Assembly (NCBI GenBank): GCA_903932565.1
Contig: CAIZGQ010000700.1
Coordinates: forward strand, 1-9,684
Source of the DNA: an uncultured Hyphomicrobiales bacterium
GTDB taxonomy: Bacteria > Pseudomonadota > Alphaproteobacteria > Rhizobiales > Beijerinckiaceae
DNA length: 9,684 nt
Reading direction: 5' to 3'
Of the stretch, positions 4,708-9,684 are shown in pieces. Positions within the stretch are counted from its first letter, which is position 1. Each line of letters opens with the position of its first letter. Under the pieces are notes generated by a model, which was not told the DNA's origin, searched no databases, and worked only from the letters and a program-made list of their open reading frames with translations. The position numbers were made by a program, and so were the translations under genes.

Positions 4708-6681
4708 TCACTTTGCATCCAGCAATCCGCTCGATGCAGGTCCCGATATCCCCAACGCGTCCGTCGATGCCTCGCGCCCATCAAGCCCAGCGAGTTCCGT
4801 TTGGATCTCTCGCAATCGGGCAAAGGTATCCTCGTCAGAGGTTTCGGCAAAAGCGGCGGCCGCAGCTGTCAACTCCTTATGTAATGACCGAGCCCTTCGA
4901 TGCAAGGCCAGAGCTTGTCGTAGAGCGACTTCTACATCGGCGGGTTCGGCATCGGCCCGCACGGCAATTGGAAAGGCCCCGGCAACGGCTGTCTCAAGCC
5001 GTCGGCGCAGCGGCTCTTCCCCGGCCGCATCCAGCGCGGCCCGGAGGTCTGCGCGATCGCCATGAACTTCAGCGGCCAGGCGCAGCAGCGCGCTGCGCAG
5101 ACGCTCGAGATCGCGATTGTCGAGTTCAAGGCTCGATAGATCCTCGGCGTAGCGGTCTAGCAGATCGGGATAATTCATAAAAATCATCAAGATGCCAGCT
5201 TCACGCACCGGTACGGCGAGATGGCGATTGAACATGTTGGAGCGCGTCAGCCCCGGGCTCGCCATCAGCGGCGCGCCCACATAGCCCCGCGCGGGCTCAG
5301 CCTGATAGCCACGCCGACGGCCCGGCTGCTGCATAGAGCCAAAGCCCGACGGGCCACGCCCAAACCCTTGCGCGCTGCTCGCACCATATGCCTGCGCGGG
5401 ACCGCTGCGTCCACCGCCCCGCAGGGCCTGCAGCCGCGCGTTGATGTCATCGCGATAATGCCGCCGCAGGGTCTCGTCGGTGATCCCCTTCAACAGCTCA
5501 TTCAGACGACGTTCCAGCGCAGCCTTGCGCTCGGGCGTATCGAGCGGCTGCGCCTCAACTTCCCGGGTCCACAGCACATCGACCAAAGGCCGGGCCGCAT
5601 TGAGGACGGCGGCAATTGCCTCCTGCCCGCCCGAGCGCGCCAGATCGTCCGGGTCCTGGCCTTCCGGCAAAAAGGCAAAGCGCAGGCTCTTGTCCGCGCC
5701 AATCAGCGGCAGTGCCACATCGACCGCGCGGTGCGCCGCCTTGCGGCCCGCCTTGTCGCCATCAAAGCAGAGGATCGGTTCACCCGACATCGTCCAGAGC
5801 AGCGCACATTGGTCCGGCGTCAGGGCTGTGCCCAGCGGCGCCACCACATGGGGGAAGCCCACCGCGCTCATGGAAATCACGTCCACATAGCCTTCAACCG
5901 CGATGACCGTGCCCCGGTCATGGGCGGCCTTGCGGGCATTGTGATGGTTGAACAGCACGCCGCCCTTGTGAAACAGCGGCGTCTCGGGCGAGTTCAGATA
6001 CTTGGCCGCGACCGACTTATCCATGGCGCGCCCGCCAAAGGCGATGGGCCGACCCGAGCGATCAAAAATCGGGAACATCACCCGGTCGCGAAACCGGTCG
6101 TAGGGAACGGCGATCTCCTCGCCATGGACCAAAAGGCCAGCCTCGATCATCGTGTCGGCAGACGCGCCCTTGCCCGCCAGATAATCGCGCAGGGCAAAGC
6201 GGTCGGGCGGCGAATAGCCAAGCCGAAACTGTTTTTGCAGCGCCGGGGTCAGGCCACGATCGGCCATGTAGCCGCGTGCCTTTGCGCCACCGCGCCCCTG
6301 CAGCTGATCCTCAAAAAAGCGCACGGTCATGTCCAGCACATCATGCAGCCCGGCGCGGCGCTGCTCGCGCGCCTCGCTCTCGGGCGAGGCGACCGGCAAG
6401 GGCACGCCGGCTTCCTGTGCCAACCGCTCGACAGCCTCGGGAAACGAAAGCCCTTCCGTCTCCATGACAAAGTCGAAGATGTTGCCGTTCTTGCCCGACG
6501 AGAAGTCGAACCACGCCATCTTCTGATCATTGACGAAGAAGGACGGCGTTTTCTCCGAGCCAAACGGCGACAGGCCCTTCCACTCGCGGCCGGATTTCAG
6601 CAGTTTCACGCGACGGCGCACCACCTCCGAGACCGGGAGACGGGTCCGGATTTCGTCCAGAAAGGCGGGTGAAAAGCGCAT
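4708..6681 (-). CDS. dnaG: DNA primase, variant lacking the CHC2 zinc ligands
   Basis: This enzyme synthesises RNA primers at the replication fork and works with the DnaB helicase. It is 657 aa from the ATG at 6681. The N-terminal fold is clearly the DnaG zinc-binding domain, but the ligands are gone: the usual CPFH is SPFG (38-41) and the usual HCFGCG block is FDFSSGKNG (58-66). The catalytic core is intact: NSPETPLFHKGGVLFN (230-245), the TOPRIM glutamate in VEGYVDVI (E263), the metal-binding DGD in CFDGDKAG (D307, D309) and PEGQDPDDL (339-347). A Gly/Arg/Gln-rich linker (about 421-475) joins the C-terminal DnaB-binding domain (about 485-635). The reading frame extends upstream to Met at 6708 and a TTG at 6723, but family members start MRFxxxFLDEIR, which favours 6681, although its ribosome-binding site is weak. 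As I recall, other Hyphomicrobiales and Caulobacter-type primases also show the SPF/DFSSGK form, so this is a lineage trait rather than decay. Confidence 0.96.
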   Translation of the reverse strand: MRFSPAFLDEIRTRLPVSEVVRRRVKLLKSGREWKGLSPFGSEKTPSFFVNDQKMAWFDFSSGKNGNIFDFVMETEGLSFPEAVERLAQEAGVPLPVASPESEAREQRRAGLHDVLDMTVRFFEDQLQGRGGAKARGYMADRGLTPALQKQFRLGYSPPDRFALRDYLAGKGASADTMIEAGLLVHGEEIAVPYDRFRDRVMFPIFDRSGRPIAFGGRAMDKSVAAKYLNSPETPLFHKGGVLFNHHNARKAAHDRGTVIAVEGYVDVISMSAVGFPHVVAPLGTALTPDQCALLWTMSGEPILCFDGDKAGRKAAHRAVDVALPLIGADKSLRFAFLPEGQDPDDLARSGGQEAIAAVLNAARPLVDVLWTREVEAQPLDTPERKAALERRLNELLKGITDETLRRHYRDDINARLQALRGGGRSGPAQAYGASSAQGFGRGPSGFGSMQQPGRRRGYQAEPARGYVGAPLMASPGLTRSNMFNRHLAVPVREAGILMIFMNYPDLLDRYAEDLSSLELDNRDLERLRSALLRLAAEVHGDRADLRAALDAAGEEPLRRRLETAVAGAFPIAVRADAEPADVEVALRQALALHRRARSLHKELTAAAAAFAETSDEDTFARLREIQTELAGLDGREASTDALGISGPASSGLLDAK

Positions 6682-6869
6682 GGCCTGTCTTATCCGGGCG
6701 AATCGCATCTGGCTGCAAGCCAATTAGATTACCCCCGCTGTCCACCGGCCAAGCGGCACGTCTTGGCAAACGGGCGTCAAGATTGGGACATATCGCGCGT
6801 TGCGACGCCGCACATCTGCGCCACACCAGATCGCGTAGGTTGAGAGTAGCGATAATCCGGGAGGGTTGA

Positions 6870-7289
6870 ATGAAACGCATTGCATTGATTGCGGCGATTG
6901 GACTGAGTGCAGGATCCGCAGCCGCAGCAGAGTTCTGGCCGACCGACGCCAAGCTTTATCTGATCGAGCCCGCCAATGGGGCGACCATCAAGGGCAAGGT
7001 GACCGTGAAATTCGGTCTCAAGGGCCTTGGCGTCGCCCCCGCAGGCACGGCTGCCCCCAAGACCGGGCACCATCACATTCTGATTGATACGGCTGCCCCA
7101 ACCGGCGCCGATCTCGAAGGCCCCATCCCCGCCGATGGCACGCATCGCCATTTTGGCGGCGGCCAGACCGAGACCGTGCTCGACCTGCCGCCGGGCAAGC
7201 ACACGCTGCAGCTGATCATGGGCGACCAGAACCACGTGCCACATGATCCGCCACTGGTCTCCGAGACGGTGTCCATCACGGTCGAATAA
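6870..7289 (+). CDS. Secreted DUF4399 protein
   Basis: The protein is 139 aa with a clear Sec signal peptide (MKRIALIAAIGLSAGSAAAA, cleavage probable near residue 20/21), leaving about 119 periplasmic residues. The mature part has the family hallmarks of DUF4399: YLIEPANGATIKGKVTVKFG (30-49), GHHHILID (66-73), HRHFGGGQTE (92-101), LPPGKHTLQLIMGDQNHVPH (106-125), and a C-terminal strand. It is probably an all-beta, immunoglobulin-like domain. The function is unknown; the clustered histidines suggest possible metal binding, which is my inference. The start is well supported: GGGAGGG (6859-6865) lies 4 nt upstream of the ATG. The gene is divergent from dnaG (188 bp from its start) and is 77 bp upstream of the phosphotransferase gene on the same strand, so the two might be co-transcribed without an obvious functional link. 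Confidence 0.88.
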   Translation: MKRIALIAAIGLSAGSAAAAEFWPTDAKLYLIEPANGATIKGKVTVKFGLKGLGVAPAGTAAPKTGHHHILIDTAAPTGADLEGPIPADGTHRHFGGGQTETVLDLPPGKHTLQLIMGDQNHVPHDPPLVSETVSITVE

Positions 7290-7366
7290 GCCAACTCGTG
7301 CCTCGTCGCTGACACGGGTCTCGCTCGCGTCCTGTTTGATGCTAAATCAGGATGCGAGGAGACATC

Positions 7367-8392
7367 ATGCGCGACGCAGCAAACGCACTCGACCGGACGC
7401 AGCTTGATCCGTGGTTTGCAAACCATGTGGAGGGCGCGCGCATCCTCGCGATCTCGGCGTTTTCGGGCGGGCAATCGAACCCGACCTACAAGATCACCAC
7501 GGATCGTGGGCTCTTTGTGTTGCGCCGCAAGCCGCCCGGCGTGCTGCTGGCGAGCGCCCATGCGGTGGATCGCGAATATCGCGTTATGGCGGCGCTGGCC
7601 ACCACCAACGTCCCCGTGCCGCGCATGATCGCGCTCTGCGACGATCCCGCCATTATCGGCAGCGCGTTTTATGTGATGGCCCATGTGGAAGGCCGGATCT
7701 TTGCTGACCCAAGACTGCCGCACGTGCCGCGACACGAGCGCGGGACGCTGTTTGCCGCCATGGGCGAGACACTTGCGAAACTGCACCTCGTCGACTGGCA
7801 CGCCGTGGGGCTTGAAGGCTTTGGTCGGCCCGGCGGCTATATGGCCCGGCAGATTTCGCGATGGTCGGCGCAATATCGCGCGAGCGAAACCGAGCCCAAT
7901 CCAGCCATGGATCAGCTGATCGACTGGTTGTCGCGGCAGTCCATTCCAGAAGCCGAAACGCGATTGGTCCATGGTGATTTTCGCATGGACAATCTGATCT
8001 TTCATCCAACCGAGCCGCGCGTCATCGCCGTGCTCGACTGGGAGCTCGCAACGCTTGGCGATCCGCTCGCTGATTTCGCTTATCTTGTGATGGCGTGGCG
8101 TCTGTCGCCGGATCTGTTCCGCGGCTTGGACGGCGAGGATCTGGATGCCCTTGGCATCCCGTCCGAGGCCACACTGGTCGCAGATTATTGCCGTCGCACC
8201 GGACGCGCAGATATTCCTGAACTGGAGACCTATGTGATCTTCAGCATGTTCCGCATCGCCGCCATTCTGCAGGGTGTCTTGAAGCGCGGTCTCGACGGCT
8301 CGGCGGCAAGTGCCGATGCGCTTGAGGTTGGGCAGCGCGGACGGCGCATTGCGCAACAGGCGTGGCACATGGCGCAAACGCTCGGTGCTTAA
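7367..8392 (+). CDS. Phosphotransferase (APH fold), ACAD10/11 N-terminal-like kinase
   Basis: The protein is 341 aa with a complete aminoglycoside-phosphotransferase/choline-kinase fold: nucleotide loop FSGGQSNPTY (32-41), VLRRKPPG with the ATP lysine K55, a helix glutamate E70, catalytic loop VHGDFRMDNLIFHP (201-214; D204, N209), and metal-binding DWE (224-226) in VLDWELATLGDPLADFAY. The SGGQSN, RRKPPG and WELATLGDPLADF wording is typical of the kinase domain fused to acyl-CoA dehydrogenase in ACAD10/ACAD11 and of stand-alone bacterial versions. Related enzymes (LvaA, ACAD11) phosphorylate 4-hydroxyacyl-CoAs, so an acyl-CoA substrate is likelier than an antibiotic. The substrate here is not shown by the sequence. 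The start at 7367 is chosen because GAGGAG (7356-7361) sits 5 nt upstream; an in-frame ATG at 7352 precedes that site. The 3' end converges on the iclR gene with a 4-bp overlap. Confidence 0.9.
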   Translation: MRDAANALDRTQLDPWFANHVEGARILAISAFSGGQSNPTYKITTDRGLFVLRRKPPGVLLASAHAVDREYRVMAALATTNVPVPRMIALCDDPAIIGSAFYVMAHVEGRIFADPRLPHVPRHERGTLFAAMGETLAKLHLVDWHAVGLEGFGRPGGYMARQISRWSAQYRASETEPNPAMDQLIDWLSRQSIPEAETRLVHGDFRMDNLIFHPTEPRVIAVLDWELATLGDPLADFAYLVMAWRLSPDLFRGLDGEDLDALGIPSEATLVADYCRRTGRADIPELETYVIFSMFRIAAILQGVLKRGLDGSAASADALEVGQRGRRIAQQAWHMAQTLGA

Positions 8393-9132
8393 GACGTCGG
8401 CTGGGGCGTCGTCAGCAGGCTCTCCGCCAACAGGCTGGCCGATGAGACCGTCAGCAAGACCAGGCGGCGCTCTGTCGCCTCGTCCAGGTCCTTCACAAAC
8501 GCCACGAGGCTGAGCGACCCGACGATGCCCGCCTCCGGCACGACAATCGGCGCGCCAATGCCGACCCTGTCCTTATCAATCTCGCTGCGGCTGATGCAGA
8601 ACCCGCGCTTGCGAATGGCCCGCAACTCCGCTTTTAGCGTCATGTCATCCGCAAGCGGCGCTTCTGTTTCCAGTACTTTGGCGAGACGCCGGGCTGGCAG
8701 ATGCGCCAGCACAACCTTGGAGGTCGCCCCGCGCGTCAGCGGCATCGGGCGACCGCGCTCATAACTCGACACAGGTGCGCCCGCGTTGGCGCAATCGGCG
8801 ACGCACATCACGCGATCCGTATAAAGCCGTGCCAACAGGGCAAGACATGGCACACGCGCCTGCGCGATCACATCATTCAGCAACAAGGTTCCGGCGGCGA
8901 GATAAGGATCGGTCTTGCGGATCAGCCGGTCAAATTCCAGAAACGCGGCCCCCAGCCGATAGCGCGCATCGGCAGCGGGTTCGAGAAAGCCCTGGCGCAC
9001 AAGCTCATGCACCGTGCGGTAGGCTGTGCTTTGCGGGGCGCCGGACGCCTCCGCCATCTCGGTGACGCTCCACACCGGCCGGGCTTCGCTGAACAGGTGC
9101 AGGATCAAACTGTAGCGATCAAGACCTGACAC
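8389..9132 (-). CDS. IclR-family transcriptional regulator
   Basis: The protein is 247 aa, normal for the family. The N-terminal winged helix-turn-helix spans about residues 5-60 (YSLILHLFSEARPVWSVTEM, then GAPQSTAYRTVHELVRQGFL as the recognition part, and YRLGAAFLEF at the wing end). The C-terminal effector domain (about 75-240) carries the recognisable RGRPMPLTRGATSKVVLAHL (126-145) and VGIGAPIVVPEAGIVGSLSL (190-209) blocks. The start is a GTG at 9132, supported by GAGGGG (9145-9140) 7 nt upstream. IclR proteins are dimeric regulators that often control an adjacent divergent catabolic gene and respond to small carboxylic or aromatic acids. Here the divergent neighbour is an aromatic-ring FAD hydroxylase 136 bp away, which makes it the obvious target (inferred). 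The convergent phosphotransferase could be a second target or unrelated. The ligand cannot be read from the sequence. Confidence 0.93.
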   Translation of the reverse strand: MSGLDRYSLILHLFSEARPVWSVTEMAEASGAPQSTAYRTVHELVRQGFLEPAADARYRLGAAFLEFDRLIRKTDPYLAAGTLLLNDVIAQARVPCLALLARLYTDRVMCVADCANAGAPVSSYERGRPMPLTRGATSKVVLAHLPARRLAKVLETEAPLADDMTLKAELRAIRKRGFCISRSEIDKDRVGIGAPIVVPEAGIVGSLSLVAFVKDLDEATERRLVLLTVSSASLLAESLLTTPQPTS

Positions 9133-9189
9133 ACGCGTTCCCCTCGGCTGTTAGCAGCCCGAAACTTTGCACAATATGTACCATGAAAT

Positions 9190-9218
9190 TGGATAGACCT
9201 CATCGAAAAGTTTGACAA
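9190..9218 (-). promoter_or_regulatory. Candidate promoter of the iclR gene
   Basis: On the minus strand ttgtca (9218-9213) is followed after exactly 17 bp by tatcca (9195-9190), in an AT-rich stretch about 60 bp upstream of the GTG. The -35 matches 5 of 6 consensus bases, the -10 only about 3 of 6. Plausible but unproven. Confidence 0.35.
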
Positions 9219-9246
9219 TTCTCATTTTTTGAGAAAAGTAGATAAA
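9212..9246 (+). promoter_or_regulatory. Candidate promoter/operator region of the MhpA-like gene
   Basis: A perfect ttgaca (9212-9217) lies 52 bp upstream of the ATG. A good -10 is absent at 17 bp; the best AT-rich hexamers are tagata (9239-9244) and gataaa (9241-9246), at non-ideal spacing, as expected for an activator-dependent promoter. Between them lies the dyad ttctca-N5-tgagaa (9219-9235), a candidate operator for the divergent IclR protein. Confidence 0.35.
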
Positions 9247-9268
9247 TCTTTCCTCAGTTGGACGCGAT

Positions 9269-9684
9269 ATGCCCGATCCCACCGCTGTTTCCGAGACCGC
9301 GAACATGGTCTGCGATGTTGCCATCGTGGGCGCTGGACCGACGGGCTTGACGCTCGCCAATGCGCTGGGTCTCGCGGGTCTGCGGGTCGTGCTGATTGAG
9401 CGTAACGCCTCAACCGTGCAGGCCCCGCGCGCCGTCTCCATCGATGACGAGTCGCTGCGCACCATGCAAGCGATTGGGCTGGCCGATGCGGTGATCGCCA
9501 ATGTCGCGATGGATTACGGCCTGCAATATCTGACACCCGGCGGGGTTTGCTTTGCGCAGGTGGAACCCAAGGCGCGCGACTTTGGCTATCCGCGCCGCAA
9601 TGCCTTTGCGCAGCCGATTCTGGAAGCCACGCTGCGCGATGGCCTCGGCCGTTTCAGCAATGTTGTGACCCTGTTCCAGCATAC
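9269..9684 (+). CDS. FAD-dependent aromatic hydroxylase, MhpA-like (C-terminus beyond window)
   Basis: The frame is open from the ATG at 9269 to the window edge: 138 residues, the N-terminal quarter of a roughly 500-600 aa enzyme. The FAD-binding Rossmann motif is clear: DVAIVGAGPTGLTLANALG (residues 16-34), ending at the ribose-binding acid in VVLIER. APRAVSIDDESLRTMQAIGL and PRRNAFAQP then match the layout of MhpA, 3-(3-hydroxyphenyl)propionate hydroxylase. These are class A flavoprotein monooxygenases that ortho-hydroxylate phenolic acids using NAD(P)H and oxygen before ring cleavage. The substrate cannot be fixed from this part. An in-frame stop (9239-9241) bounds the start. Neither the ATG at 9269 nor Met13 (9305) has a strong ribosome-binding site, so the exact start is uncertain. 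The divergent IclR regulator suggests substrate-inducible expression. Confidence 0.88.
   Translation, partial: MPDPTAVSETANMVCDVAIVGAGPTGLTLANALGLAGLRVVLIERNASTVQAPRAVSIDDESLRTMQAIGLADAVIANVAMDYGLQYLTPGGVCFAQVEPKARDFGYPRRNAFAQPILEATLRDGLGRFSNVVTLFQH

Noticed and set aside
5221..6672. 483-residue open frame on the plus strand opposite dnaG
   Set aside because: An Arg/Ala/His-rich shadow of DnaG in a GC-rich genome with no recognisable domain.
6682..6723. N-terminal extension of DnaG from a TTG or an ATG at 6708
   Set aside because: The extra residues have no counterpart in the family, which starts at MRFxxxFLDEIR, and neither start has a ribosome-binding site.
7330..7352. Imperfect inverted repeat tcctg...cagga between the DUF4399 and phosphotransferase genes, as a terminator
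   Set aside because: The stem is only 5 bp with a mismatch and a long loop, and there is no T-run; it also overlaps the next gene's leader.
7073..8377. 434-residue open frame on the minus strand opposite the DUF4399 and phosphotransferase genes
   Set aside because: It spans two well-supported genes and their gap, has no motifs, and its composition is that of an antisense shadow.
9162..9213. aaacttt / aaagttt inverted repeat in the iclR-monooxygenase gap
   Set aside because: The arms are 7 bp and 38 bp apart in an AT-rich stretch, which chance can easily produce.

Overview
The window looks like a chromosomal segment of a GC-rich alphaproteobacterium, most likely Hyphomicrobiales (Rhizobiales). 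The evidence is a dnaG-rpoD pair, an alphaproteobacterial-style sigma-70 with a long non-conserved insert, a primase lacking the usual CHC2 zinc ligands, a Tad/Flp-pilus TadG-like protein, a palindromic intergenic repeat of the kind common in that order, and a CtrA-type TTAA-N7-TTAA site. The assignment rests on recognising protein families by eye and is not a phylogenetic result. No tRNA, rRNA, CRISPR array, transposase or phage gene is visible.

Left part (1-6681), all on the minus strand. Reading in the direction of transcription: dnaG (primase, 6681-4708); a 385-bp regulatory gap; rpoD (housekeeping sigma factor, 4322-2292); a 133-bp gap filled by a palindromic repeat; a small DCC/DUF393 protein (2158-1757); a 202-bp gap rich in dyads; and a TadG-like von Willebrand A pilus-assembly protein starting at 1554 and running off the left edge. 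Gaps of 133-385 bp suggest that most of these genes have their own promoters.

Right part. A secreted DUF4399 protein (6870-7289, plus) diverges from dnaG. It is followed by an aminoglycoside-phosphotransferase-fold kinase of the ACAD10/11 N-terminal type (7367-8392, plus). That gene converges on an IclR-family regulator (9132-8389, minus), and the two stop codons share one TTAA palindrome. The IclR gene is divergent from an MhpA-like FAD aromatic hydroxylase (9269 onward, plus) that runs off the right edge. The IclR/monooxygenase pair has the classic layout of a local regulator and its catabolic target.

The coding content is mostly ordinary. The more interesting signals are in the non-coding DNA: a perfect 8-bp hairpin around the tadG ribosome-binding site, a CtrA box and a 23-bp dyad upstream of rpoD, a repeat whose end supplies the ribosome-binding site of the DUF393 gene, and a shared -35-like palindrome between the divergent iclR and monooxygenase genes. 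I found no convincing entirely new multi-gene system.
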